IMG/VR virus record: IMGVR_UViG_3300048030_000346
Coordinates: 1 to 60,860 of that record
Length of the DNA: 60,860 nucleotides
Source: a virus
Reading direction: 5' to 3' (one strand)
A program made the translations under genes and the position numbers. The notes beneath the pieces were generated by a model. The model was given only the letters and a program-made list of their open reading frames with translations, had not been told where the DNA came from and ran no database searches. Each line of letters begins with the position of its first letter. Position 1 is the first letter of the stretch. Shown piece after piece: positions 1 to 7,380 of this stretch.

Positions 1-1668
1 CCAGTCAGACAGTTTGCCTCCTGTGTCCTCGTTGATTCGGATGACACGCTTGATTCCATTTTTGCCAGTGATATGTCTATTGGACGTTACACAGCGCAGA
101 GAGCTGGCATCGGCATTAACGCAGGGCGCATCAGAGGAGTTAATTCAAAAATTCGAGGAGGCGAAGTTGCGCACACAGGAATCATCCCATTCCTAAAGAA
201 GTTTGAATCAACAGTGCGTTGTTGCACACAGAATGGTGTACGTGGCGGTAGTGCTACAACGCACTTCCCGTTTTGGCATCAAGAGATTGAGGACATACTT
301 GTACTCAAGAACAACAAAGGCACAGAAGATAATAGAGTTCGTAAGTTGGATTATTCTATTCAACTTAACAAAACAATGTACGAAAGGTTGCTCGGGGGCG
401 GCGACATTACATTGTTTAGCCCCCACGACGTACCAGGATTATACGAAGCATATTTTGGGGATCCTGACGTGTTTAAAGAAATGTACGAAATGTACGAGCG
501 AAAAACTAGCATCAAAAAACAGAAAGTTGATGCAATGGAACTATTTTCAGCATTGATCAAAGAACGTGCAGAAACTGGACGCATTTATATTATGAATGTT
601 GATCATTGTAACACGCACAGTTCATTTAAAGACACTGTTTATATGAGTAATCTATGTCAAGAAATTACACTTCCAACAAAACCACTTACTCATATAGATG
701 ATAGTGAAGGCGAAATAGCTTTGTGTATTTTAAGTGCTATTAATATTGGCACAATAAAAACATTAGATGATTTAGAAGAATTATGTGATTTAGCAGTAAG
801 AGCTTTAGAAGAAATAATTGATTACCAACGTTATCCAATCAAGGCTGCAGAGATTAGCACAAAGGCAAGACGTTCACTTGGTGTAGGCTATATTGGACTT
901 GCACATTACCTTGCTAAAAATCACGTGAGTTACGAAGAAGACAGAGCGTGGAAACTTGTACACGATTTGACAGAAGCATTTCAATACTATTTGTTAAAAG
1001 CCAGCAACAACTTAGCGCAGGAACGTGGTGCTTGTGACTACTTTGACCGCACTAAATACTCAGACGGCATTCTTCCTATTGACACATATAAGAAAGATGT
1101 CGATAACATTGTAGAGAATAAGTTAAATTATGATTGGGCATCTCTTAGGAAAGACATATTGGAATTCGGTCTTAGGCACAGCACATTGTCCGCACAAATG
1201 CCTTCAGAGAGCAGTTCCGTTGTGTCGAACGCAACAAATGGAATCGAGCCACCTAGAGGTTACCTGTCCGTTAAGAAGAGTAAAAAAGGGCCTCTTAAGC
1301 AGATTGTTCCACAGTACCAAACTCTAAAGAACTATTACACATTGTTATGGGAAATGAATGGTAATCAAGGATATATAAATGTTGTTGCAGTTATGCAAAA
1401 GTTCTTTGATCAAGCAATTAGTGGCAACTGGAGTTACAATCCTACACAATATCCTGACAATGAAGTTCCAATGAGTGTAATGATACAAGACCTATTACAA
1501 ACATATAAACTAGGATGGAAAACTAGTTATTATCAAAACACTTATGATTATAAAACTGATCCAAGTGAATTACAGGAAGAAACACAAGTAGATCAACCTT
1601 TGGCACGTGGTGAATTTACTGGCACAGATGACGAGTATGAAGAATACTGCGAAGCCTGCGCAATATAA
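1..1668 (+). CDS. nrdA: Ribonucleotide reductase class Ia, large subunit (5' truncated)
   Basis: Catalytic alpha subunit of the aerobic class Ia ribonucleotide reductase, converting NDPs to dNDPs for phage DNA synthesis. The frame is open from base 1, so about 200 N-terminal residues lie outside the window; 555 remain (E. coli NrdA has 761). FASCVLVDS carries the redox cysteine matching E. coli Cys225; SNLCQEI holds the active-site Asn/Cys/Glu; LCILSAIN has the partner cysteine; YYQNT is the radical-relay tyrosine pair; CEAC near the C-terminus is the shuttle pair that glutaredoxin reduces. All catalytic residues visible here are intact. nrdB and a glutaredoxin follow on the same strand. The stop codon is embedded in a TATAAATA late-promoter motif. 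Confidence 0.98.
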   Translation, partial: PVRQFASCVLVDSDDTLDSIFASDMSIGRYTAQRAGIGINAGRIRGVNSKIRGGEVAHTGIIPFLKKFESTVRCCTQNGVRGGSATTHFPFWHQEIEDILVLKNNKGTEDNRVRKLDYSIQLNKTMYERLLGGGDITLFSPHDVPGLYEAYFGDPDVFKEMYEMYERKTSIKKQKVDAMELFSALIKERAETGRIYIMNVDHCNTHSSFKDTVYMSNLCQEITLPTKPLTHIDDSEGEIALCILSAINIGTIKTLDDLEELCDLAVRALEEIIDYQRYPIKAAEISTKARRSLGVGYIGLAHYLAKNHVSYEEDRAWKLVHDLTEAFQYYLLKASNNLAQERGACDYFDRTKYSDGILPIDTYKKDVDNIVENKLNYDWASLRKDILEFGLRHSTLSAQMPSESSSVVSNATNGIEPPRGYLSVKKSKKGPLKQIVPQYQTLKNYYTLLWEMNGNQGYINVVAVMQKFFDQAISGNWSYNPTQYPDNEVPMSVMIQDLLQTYKLGWKTSYYQNTYDYKTDPSELQEETQVDQPLARGEFTGTDDEYEEYCEACAI

Positions 1669-1671
1669 ATA
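1664..1671 (+). promoter_or_regulatory. T4-type late promoter TATAAATA
   Basis: A perfect TATAAATA, the T4 late-promoter box, overlaps the nrdA stop codon and lies 71 bases before the nrdB start. Late transcription of nrdB is inferred from the motif alone. Confidence 0.55.
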
Positions 1672-1680
1672 CAAAACTAG

Positions 1681-1709
1681 TTGACATACAGCCTTAATGG
1701 CTGTATAGT
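1681..1709 (+). promoter_or_regulatory. Sigma70-like promoter with internal hairpin, upstream of nrdB
   Basis: TTGACA at 1681-1686 and TATAGT at 1704-1709 are separated by 17 bases. An 8-bp perfect inverted repeat (ATACAGCC / GGCTGTAT, 1686-1706) fills the spacer and runs into the -10 box, so this could be an operator or a short terminator stem as well as a promoter. An SD-like AGAGGA precedes the nrdB ATG. Confidence 0.7.
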
Positions 1710-1742
1710 TATCTATAGAGATACACAGAAAGAGGAATCTAA

Positions 1743-2846
1743 ATGTCAAAGACAGTTTTTAATAAAGAGAAGGTAGACTTCACAAAACAGAATATGTTCT
1801 TCGGAGCAGATCAAAACACACAGCGTTATGATGTGTTTAAATTTCCAGTGTTTGATAAATTGAATCAAACAATGCTAGGATACTTTTGGCGTCCTGAAGA
1901 AGTAAGTCTACAAAAAGATAGAGCTGACTTTGCAAACTTCCGTCCAGAACAGAAGCACATCTTTACAGCAAATCTAAAGTATCAAACACTGCTCGACAGT
2001 GTACAAGGACGTGGCCCTTGTTTAGCATTTTTGCCACACGTATCACTTCCTGAACTAGAGGGCTGTATTGTTACTTGGGATTTCTTTGAAACAATCCATT
2101 CACGCAGTTATACACACATTATGAAAAATGTGTATGCTGATCCTGCAGAAGTGTTTGACACTATTCTAGATGATGAAAAAATTATTGCTAGAGCAACTAG
2201 TGTAACCAAACACTACGATGCATTCAACGAAGCAGCAGATGCATATTTCCATCGTGGCGAAGGTTCGATGTATGATGTTAAGAAGAAAATGTATCTAGCA
2301 ATGATGACAGTTAATATATTAGAAGGACTACGTTTTTACGTAAGTTTTGCTTGTACGTTTGGCTTTGGCGAACTAAAATTAATGGAAGGGTCTGCAAAGA
2401 TTATCTCATTAATTGCTCGTGACGAAGCACAGCATCTAGCACTAAGCACACACGTATTGAAGTTGTGGGCAAACGGCAAAGACGATCCAGAAATGGCCAA
2501 AATTGCAAAAGACTGCCAAGAGGAAGTTTACGACTTATGGCGTGAATGTGTAGCTGAAGAAAAAGATTGGGCAGAATACCTTTTCAAAGACGGATCAATG
2601 ATTGGGTTAAACACAACGTTATTAAATCAATATGTCGAGTACATTGCAAACCGTAGATTAAAAGCACTAGGTATGCAAGCAATATTTGATCAACCAGTGA
2701 ATACCAACCCACTTCCTTGGACACAACATTGGTTAAGTAGCTCTGGGCTACAAGTTGCTCCACAAGAGACAGAAGTTGAATCATATGTTATTGGTGGTAT
2801 CAAACAAGACGTAAGCAAAGACAGCCTAAAAGGATTTTCACTATGA
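1743..2846 (+). CDS. nrdB: Ribonucleotide reductase class Ia, small (radical) subunit
   Basis: Beta subunit that carries the di-iron centre and stable tyrosyl radical of class Ia ribonucleotide reductase. The 367-residue length fits the family. The iron ligands are visible: the Asp in YQTLLDS, ETIHSRSY (Glu, His and the radical tyrosine, Y123 here), the Glu in ILEGLRFY and DEAQH (Glu, His). The C-terminal tail, which docks on NrdA, ends DSLKGFSL. The gene has its own sigma70-like promoter at 1681-1709, and its last bases overlap the glutaredoxin start by 4 bases, so the two are translationally coupled. Confidence 0.98.
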   Translation: MSKTVFNKEKVDFTKQNMFFGADQNTQRYDVFKFPVFDKLNQTMLGYFWRPEEVSLQKDRADFANFRPEQKHIFTANLKYQTLLDSVQGRGPCLAFLPHVSLPELEGCIVTWDFFETIHSRSYTHIMKNVYADPAEVFDTILDDEKIIARATSVTKHYDAFNEAADAYFHRGEGSMYDVKKKMYLAMMTVNILEGLRFYVSFACTFGFGELKLMEGSAKIISLIARDEAQHLALSTHVLKLWANGKDDPEMAKIAKDCQEEVYDLWRECVAEEKDWAEYLFKDGSMIGLNTTLLNQYVEYIANRRLKALGMQAIFDQPVNTNPLPWTQHWLSSSGLQVAPQETEVESYVIGGIKQDVSKDSLKGFSL

Positions 2847-3094
2847 TACAAATTTGGGGAAAACCGGCGTGTCCGAGTTGTACAAAGGCAAAGATGTTTT
2901 GTGAAAAAAGTAACTTTGAGTTTGAATATTTAGAAATGGGAAAAGACTTTGAAAGAGAAAGAGTTTTAGAAGAATTTCCAGAAGCTCGCACATTTCCACA
3001 AATAGTAATTAACGGACATAAAGTAGGCGGATATGAACAATTACTTTCATATGTCGAAAATACAAACTATACAGGAACAGGATATACACTATAA
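2843..3094 (+). CDS. Glutaredoxin (NrdC/NrdH type)
   Basis: Small 83-residue thiol-disulfide oxidoreductase with the active-site motif CPSC near the N-terminus, followed by the cis-proline segment FPQIVINGHKVGGYEQL typical of glutaredoxins. It overlaps the end of nrdB (ATGA), so its job is most likely to recycle the C-terminal cysteine pair of NrdA. The Ser in the active site differs from the more usual CPYC. It is the size of T4 NrdC (87 residues). Confidence 0.93.
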   Translation: MIQIWGKPACPSCTKAKMFCEKSNFEFEYLEMGKDFERERVLEEFPEARTFPQIVINGHKVGGYEQLLSYVENTNYTGTGYTL

Positions 3095-3387
3095 TGTTAT
3101 TAGAAGCACCATATAAAATGAATGATACTGTAACCATTAAAACAGCCGCAGGAGGTGATGAAATTGTCTGCCGATTTGTTGAAGAGGATAATACGACAAT
3201 TACAATTACAAAGCCTATGGCATTAATGTCTACTCCTGAGGGTATTGGATTAGGTCCATATACTTTTACAGTAGATCCTAAAAGCAATATCAAAATAAAT
3301 AAAAGTGCAGTGGTTTTTTGCCATAAAACAGAAGATAATATGGCAAAGCAATATGTACAAAGCACCACAGGAATTGCATTAGCTTAG
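3094..3387 (+). CDS. Conserved phage protein of unknown function
   Basis: 97 residues, soluble, rich in beta-prone segments (DTVTIKTAAGGDEIVCRF, TTITITKPMALM). It starts on the last base of the glutaredoxin stop codon and lies just before the PAAR gene. I recognise no catalytic motif. The small beta-rich fold and its position next to a spike-tip protein would fit a virion or baseplate component, but that is inference from context only. Confidence 0.75.
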   Translation: MLLEAPYKMNDTVTIKTAAGGDEIVCRFVEEDNTTITITKPMALMSTPEGIGLGPYTFTVDPKSNIKINKSAVVFCHKTEDNMAKQYVQSTTGIALA

Positions 3388-3395
3388 GAAAATTT

Positions 3396-3743
3396 ATGCC
3401 TTTAGTTGCAAGAAAAGATGGAGTAGATATAGTAAACACAATTCACGTGAGTGTTGGTGATGCTGATCCTGATGACGGCATTGCTTGCGATGCTGCTCCA
3501 CAAAACATAGTAACAGCAGACGGTAGTAGCGATGTTTTTGTAGAAAATGTAGGGGTTGTTAGAAAAGGCGATAACGAAGTAGCACACACCATTCCTGGAT
3601 GTAGCACACATCAAACAGGCCTAGCTACACACAGCGCAAATGTATTTGCTAACAATCTTAACATAGGACGTAAAGACGATACATACGGCTGTGGTGCAAA
3701 AATTACTTCAGTGACTCAATCAACAGTACACGCAAACAGTTAA
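3396..3743 (+). CDS. PAAR-motif protein, tail spike tip
   Basis: A 115-residue protein with the repeated glycine/histidine-rich, beta-hairpin pattern of PAAR proteins, which cap the central spike of contractile tails and help pierce the outer membrane; T4 gp5.4 is the phage example. Spaced His and Cys residues (AHTIPGCSTHQTG near residue 65 and YGCGAK near the C-terminus) could form the metal site that sharpens the tip. It is the only clear tail component in this window. A GGAAAA tract precedes the ATG. Confidence 0.82.
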   Translation: MPLVARKDGVDIVNTIHVSVGDADPDDGIACDAAPQNIVTADGSSDVFVENVGVVRKGDNEVAHTIPGCSTHQTGLATHSANVFANNLNIGRKDDTYGCGAKITSVTQSTVHANS

Positions 3744-3746
3744 CAC

Positions 3747-3775
3747 TTGACAATTCTGTAATAATTTACTATAAT
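3747..3775 (+). promoter_or_regulatory. Consensus sigma70 promoter
   Basis: TTGACA at 3747-3752, exactly 17 bases, then TATAAT at 3770-3775: a full match to the sigma70 consensus. It precedes the HAD phosphatase gene, which has an SD-like GAAAGAGAG 5' of its ATG. Confidence 0.85.
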
Positions 3776-3794
3776 AATATAGAAAGAGAGATCT

Positions 3795-4367
3795 ATGAAA
3801 AAAATAATTACAGATGTTGACGGAGTATTACTGGATTGGAATACAAAATTCAACGAGTGGATGGAAGAAGAAGGCTTTGCTATACAAAGTCCAGACAACT
3901 ATGCAGTCAATCTGCGATATGATATCAATAGAGATCAAGCTGAAGGACTTATAAAAGACTTCAACGAAAGCGTTTGGATATCACATTTAGCTTATCTACG
4001 TGATGCAAAAGAAGGTGTGCAAAAACTTGTAGACAATGGCTTTGAGATTGATATTTGCACAGCAGTTGGAACAAATGAGTATGTTCAAGAAACTAGGAAT
4101 CGACATCTAAGATACTTGTTTGGTAAAAAGACTTTTGACAAAATGCATTATGTTACGGCTAATGGTCCTAAAGATCACATACTTGAACAGTATGACGGAA
4201 CAGGCTTGTATTGGTTAGAAGATAAACCTGAAAATGCTGTAACAGGATTGAAGTTTGGTTTGAAGCCTATTCTAATTAGCCATCCTTGGAACACTTGGTT
4301 TCATCATCCTGAAGTAGAAAGAGTAGATGACTGGAAAAAAGTGTGCGAGATAATACTGGATGAGTGA
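3795..4367 (+). CDS. HAD-superfamily phosphatase, 5'-nucleotidase-like
   Basis: 190-residue haloacid-dehalogenase family hydrolase. Motif I is ITDVDGVLLDW, with the nucleophile and acid Asp residues; DICTAVG matches motif II and WLEDKPEN matches the metal-binding motif IV. The size and motif layout resemble 5'(3')-deoxyribonucleotidases. In a phage with its own ribonucleotide reductase, a role in nucleotide salvage is plausible, but the substrate cannot be read from the sequence. It is expressed from a consensus promoter directly upstream and heads a string of overlapping genes. Confidence 0.82.
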   Translation: MKKIITDVDGVLLDWNTKFNEWMEEEGFAIQSPDNYAVNLRYDINRDQAEGLIKDFNESVWISHLAYLRDAKEGVQKLVDNGFEIDICTAVGTNEYVQETRNRHLRYLFGKKTFDKMHYVTANGPKDHILEQYDGTGLYWLEDKPENAVTGLKFGLKPILISHPWNTWFHHPEVERVDDWKKVCEIILDE

Positions 4368-4539
4368 CACACACGAACAACTTAAATTAGCATTTGCAAC
4401 ATATCTCAAAGAAATAGAAAACTTTGAAGAGAATGGTGTAAAGGTTAGTGCGGTTCGTGCAAGGCAGGCACTTAATGATCTAAAAAAACTAATTACAGAT
4501 CGTAGACAAGAAATACAGCAAATGAAGAACGACATATAA
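4360..4539 (+). CDS. Small charged helical protein
   Basis: A 59-residue, highly charged, probably all-helical protein that starts with MSDTHEQLKLAF. It overlaps the HAD gene by 8 bases and the next gene by one base. Short charged helical proteins of this kind occur in marine T4-like phages and are sometimes labelled histone-like. I see no motif that proves DNA binding. Confidence 0.75.
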   Translation: MSDTHEQLKLAFATYLKEIENFEENGVKVSAVRARQALNDLKKLITDRRQEIQQMKNDI

Positions 4540-4802
4540 TGATAAAATATGAATTTGAAGACAAATACCAATTAGTTCCTACAACTATTATGGTTTGTGA
4601 AGATACAGCAAGATGTTTGATACGGTTTCCTAATTGGAAAAACAAAGACGAGATCATAAAATACATAGATAAAAATAATTATATATGTGCTGGTGTTTAT
4701 AGCAGTGACGAAGAACTATTGAAAGAAATGAATTTTTATCTAGCTGGCGATATGATTACTACATTAGAAGATTATAATCTTCTGGAAAGACAGTTTACAT
4801 AA
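4539..4802 (+). CDS. Hypothetical protein
   Basis: 87 residues, acidic, mixed alpha/beta, no signal peptide or membrane segment. The segments TARCLIRF and NNYICAGVYSS look like small beta strands. It overlaps the previous stop codon (TAATG) and ends inside a TAAATA motif that sits 4 bases before the desaturase ATG. Function unknown. Confidence 0.7.
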   Translation: MIKYEFEDKYQLVPTTIMVCEDTARCLIRFPNWKNKDEIIKYIDKNNYICAGVYSSDEELLKEMNFYLAGDMITTLEDYNLLERQFT

Positions 4803-4805
4803 ATA
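4800..4805 (+). promoter_or_regulatory. Late-promoter motif TAAATA placed for a leaderless start
   Basis: TAAATA followed by only 4 bases before the desaturase ATG at 4810, with no adjacent Shine-Dalgarno sequence. In T4 late promoters transcription begins about six bases after this box, which would be at the start codon. Confidence 0.5.
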
Positions 4806-4809
4806 TTAA

Positions 4810-5562
4810 ATGAAAAACTCTAATGTTCAAACTATACAAAAAAATTATATACATTTGTGGGTAATACATATACCTGCAATAATAGGAATAATATATTCTT
4901 TTTACATACTTCCACTTATAGTCTGTATTTTATTAATATTAATTGCATATTTATTAGCCCTATTTTCAACAAGTGTTGGATATCATCGATATTTTACTCA
5001 TCAATCTTTTAAAACTAATAAATTTTGGCATTATACATTAGTCTTCTTATCAACATTATCCGGTGCTGGTCCTATACCTGTTTGGGTTTCTTCACATACC
5101 ACTCATCATAAATTTAGTGACAAAGATGGAGATCCTCATTCTCCAAAAATTTACGGAAGAATAGGCGCATTTTTTGTAGGTTGGTTTATTTGGCCTACAC
5201 CAAAAGATAAAAAATTACAAGAATTAAGTTACGGTTTATTGTACAAACGTTCTAAATTAATGAAATTTACTACTGATTACTATATCTTAATAAATGTTTG
5301 TGTGTTACTTGGTTTGTTCTTCATTTCACCAATTTTATTTTCATTGTATTGTTTTCATTGTATACTGGTATTAACTCAATCTTCAATAGTTAATACTTGG
5401 GGACATTGGTACGGTGAGGTACAAGATTGGGATAAGGCAAAATATTTACTATGCTGGTTTGACTTACTATATCACGGTAGTCATCATAAAACTCCGTATA
5501 GATACAGGTTTGGAACCGTTGACCCTAGTGCCACTGTTATCGAACTTATAAAGTCTAATTAA
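4810..5562 (+). CDS. Membrane fatty-acid desaturase
   Basis: Integral-membrane di-iron desaturase that would insert a cis double bond into acyl chains. All three histidine boxes are present: HRYFTH (59-64), HTTHH (96-100) and HGSHH (222-226), with membrane-spanning stretches at residues 16-50 and roughly 145-195. At 250 residues it is near the short end for the acyl-CoA/acyl-lipid delta-9 family. The spacing of the boxes and the NTWGHWYGE segment fit that family. As a phage gene it suggests adjustment of host membrane fluidity during infection. A TAAATA motif ends 4 bases before the ATG and no SD is visible. Confidence 0.92.
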   Translation: MKNSNVQTIQKNYIHLWVIHIPAIIGIIYSFYILPLIVCILLILIAYLLALFSTSVGYHRYFTHQSFKTNKFWHYTLVFLSTLSGAGPIPVWVSSHTTHHKFSDKDGDPHSPKIYGRIGAFFVGWFIWPTPKDKKLQELSYGLLYKRSKLMKFTTDYYILINVCVLLGLFFISPILFSLYCFHCILVLTQSSIVNTWGHWYGEVQDWDKAKYLLCWFDLLYHGSHHKTPYRYRFGTVDPSATVIELIKSN

Positions 5563-5597
5563 TAACCTATGTTAGCGCCCAATGTATAACAATTTTG

Positions 5598-5603
5598 TAA
5601 ATA
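5598..5603 (+). promoter_or_regulatory. Late-promoter motif TAAATA placed for a leaderless start
   Basis: TAAATA, 4 bases, then the ATG at 5608, in an AT-rich gap with no Shine-Dalgarno sequence. Confidence 0.5.
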
Positions 5604-5607
5604 CAGT

Positions 5608-5820
5608 ATGTTGAGAAACGACCTTAAAGAAGAATACAGAATATTCTATATGGTTAAAGGCCACCTCGACGCATCACCCAACACAGTCATAAGTAGTTAC
5701 AATAGTTATTTTAATCGTCTATGGCGTGACGGCGCAGATGGTGCACCTCTTTATGAATATGATGAGAACTTTGAACAAGAGTGGAGAAAACGGTATGAAC
5801 AAGATACAATTACTAACTGA
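5608..5820 (+). CDS. Hypothetical protein
   Basis: 70 residues, strongly acidic C-terminal half, with aromatic residues spread through it. It has no signal peptide and no recognised motif. It begins 4 bases after a TAAATA box and its end overlaps the next gene by 26 bases, so the two are probably co-translated. Function unknown. Confidence 0.65.
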   Translation: MLRNDLKEEYRIFYMVKGHLDASPNTVISSYNSYFNRLWRDGADGAPLYEYDENFEQEWRKRYEQDTITN

Positions 5821-6007
5821 CGATGAACTTATGTTTATGGAAAAAATGTTAGGCGAAGCCCTGTCAAAAGAAATGGAACAAGATAAGACTTGGCAAAACA
5901 AGAATGGATATTCTAGACCGTTTCAAAAACAGCGCAAAATATTAAACTGTCTTAATGCAGTAAAATCTCAGCGTCAACTTCAAAAAATTAAATCTACTAA
6001 ATGGTAA
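5795..6007 (+). CDS. Hypothetical protein
   Basis: 70 residues. I chose the ATG at 5795 because GTGGAGA lies 5-11 bases upstream; an earlier in-frame ATG at 5726 lacks such a site and would overlap the previous gene deeply. The N-terminal half is acidic and helical (DDELMFMEKMLGEAL); the C-terminal half is basic (RPFQKQRK, RQLQKIKS). No known motif. Its stop is 9 bases before the tmRNA promoter. Confidence 0.65.
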   Translation: MNKIQLLTDDELMFMEKMLGEALSKEMEQDKTWQNKNGYSRPFQKQRKILNCLNAVKSQRQLQKIKSTKW

Positions 6008-6015
6008 CTTGTCTG

Positions 6016-6046
6016 TTGACACAAGCTTAAATCTATGTTATAAATA
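6016..6046 (+). promoter_or_regulatory. Combined sigma70 and late promoter of the tmRNA gene
   Basis: TTGACA (6016-6021), 17 bases, TATAAA (6039-6044). The -10 region is at the same time a perfect T4 late box, TATAAATA (6039-6046). The tmRNA could therefore be made in both early and late infection. Confidence 0.7.
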
Positions 6047-6050
6047 GACT

Positions 6051-6340
6051 GTAGACGTTGAAGCAACGTGAACGCATACTGGACCCGGGGGCAGTACCCG
6101 GCAGCTCCACCATAATTACTTTGTAGCGTAAAAACTACAAATTTACGGCATAGAGTAATTATGATGGGGCTGAACTAGGATCGACAGGTGTGAAAGTGAA
6201 GTGGAGTTTACCGGATGACTGCGTTATTGGTCAACATTCACAATTGCAAATGACAATCGTGCGCCAGCAATGGCAATTGCAGCCTAATTAGGTATGCGGG
6301 GTATGGGTTCCACCTAGCAACAGAACGGGCCTCATTCCAA
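6051..6340 (+). ncRNA. ssrA: Permuted (two-piece type) transfer-messenger RNA
   Basis: tmRNA rescues stalled ribosomes and adds a degradation tag. Gene order is permuted: the acceptor piece comes first and ends in the encoded CCA at 6110-6112; an intervening segment at 6113-6165 follows, with ATAATTAC/GTAATTAT ends that can pair; the coding piece starts at 6166. GGGGCTG (6166-6172) pairs fully with CAGCTCC (6102-6108), including a G3-U pair, the alanine-tRNA identity signal. The T stem is CCGGG/CCCGG with an atypical GGCAGTA loop. The tag frame at 6246-6287 reads ANDNRAPAMAIAA and then TAA. This organisation is typical of alphaproteobacteria. The outer ends are approximate: the 5' end is placed from the promoter and the 3' end before the next SD. 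Confidence 0.93.
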
Positions 6341-6356
6341 AACAAGGGAGAATTGT

Positions 6357-6971
6357 ATGATAGGAATTTTTAAAAACATTGATAGAAGTATGTTGCTCAA
6401 ACTAGTGTTATTACACGTAGTTGTTATCACAGTAAGTAATGCACTAGTTGCTATTCCAGTAGAAATAGCTGGTATCAAATTAACTTGGGCAGCATTTACG
6501 TTCCCATTAGTTGTTTTAGCAACTGACTTAACAGTTAGAATGTTAGGTAAGAATATTGCTCGAGCAACAATTGCAGCGGCATATCCGTTGGCAATCATCG
6601 GAAGCATTGCAGTTGTAATGCTTGAAGGCGCACCACAATCAGTGGCACTGCGTATTGGTTTTGCAAGTGCAACAGCCTATGCTATTGGAACAATGTTAGA
6701 CGTTTATGTCTTCCAGTATTTGCGTGAAAAGTATAAGGCTTGGTGGTTAGCACCAGCTGTATCAACAGTAGCAGCCAATATTATTGATAGTTACACTTTC
6801 TTTTGGGTGGCATTCAACAACTCAGCAGATGAGTATATGGCAGCAAACTGGATGGAGATTGCAGGATCACAAACAGTACTGAAGATTGGCGTAGGGTTGG
6901 TTATTTTCTTACCAGCATACGGATTACTACTAAAGTATATTAATGGACGACTTTCAGAAGATAGTAAATAA
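6357..6971 (+). CDS. yhhQ: Queuosine-precursor transporter (VUT family)
   Basis: 204-residue inner-membrane protein with about six hydrophobic helices. FPLVVLATDLTVRMLGKN is the signature region of the YhhQ/VUT family, which imports 7-deazaguanine precursors (preQ0/preQ1) used for tRNA queuosine and, in some phages, for modified DNA guanine. An AAGGGAG Shine-Dalgarno sequence just after the tmRNA precedes the ATG. No other queuosine or DNA 7-deazaguanine gene was recognised in this window, so whether it serves tRNA or DNA modification is open. A hairpin terminator follows. Confidence 0.87.
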   Translation: MIGIFKNIDRSMLLKLVLLHVVVITVSNALVAIPVEIAGIKLTWAAFTFPLVVLATDLTVRMLGKNIARATIAAAYPLAIIGSIAVVMLEGAPQSVALRIGFASATAYAIGTMLDVYVFQYLREKYKAWWLAPAVSTVAANIIDSYTFFWVAFNNSADEYMAANWMEIAGSQTVLKIGVGLVIFLPAYGLLLKYINGRLSEDSK

Positions 6972-6987
6972 ATTAAATAAGAAAACA

Positions 6988-7025
6988 AATAGCCGTCTCT
7001 ATAATCTAGGGTCGGCTATTCTTTT
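6988..7025 (+). terminator. Hairpin terminator after yhhQ
   Basis: AATAGCCG (6988-6995) pairs with CGGCTATT (7013-7020), followed by CTTTT. The stem of 8 bp has a 17-base loop. Confidence 0.65.
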
Positions 7026-7041
7026 ATAAAAAGGACATTTA

Positions 7042-7380
7042 ATGAAATATGTAATTGACATCGACGGAACTATATGCAAGGAAGTAATCATTCCAGACAG
7101 CGGCGGCAAGAAGGATTATGCAAATCATATCCCAATGCCAGAACGCATTGCACGAGTAAATGCATTGTACGATGCAGGTCATACAATTAAATATATGACA
7201 GCACGAGGCTGCGTAAGTGGTGTAGATTATTTTAACTTAACAAACAATCAATTAGTTGAATGGGGTGCTAAATTTCACGAACTCAGCGTAGGCAAAAAAG
7301 AGAACTACGATGTATGGATTGACGACAAGGCATTTTGGAGTGAAAACTTCTTCCGTGAAACAGGAGAGTCATATGAGTGA
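7042..7380 (+). CDS. HAD-like phosphatase, small
   Basis: 112-residue HAD-family protein. Motif I is VIDIDGTICKE, YMTARGC is motif II, and DVWIDDKAF is the acidic motif IV. There is no large cap domain. Short HAD proteins of this kind are common in marine T4-like phages and are related to sugar-phosphate or capsule-biosynthesis phosphatases; the substrate is unknown. AAAAGGAC is the SD, and the end overlaps the aldolase start by 8 bases, which suggests a joint role in sugar-phosphate metabolism. Confidence 0.8.
   Translation: MKYVIDIDGTICKEVIIPDSGGKKDYANHIPMPERIARVNALYDAGHTIKYMTARGCVSGVDYFNLTNNQLVEWGAKFHELSVGKKENYDVWIDDKAFWSENFFRETGESYE

Noticed and set aside
14-196. Short plus-strand frame inside nrdA, and similar shadow frames in other genes
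   Set aside because: The nrdA frame is conserved and open from base 1; the shadow frames lack start signals and recognisable content.
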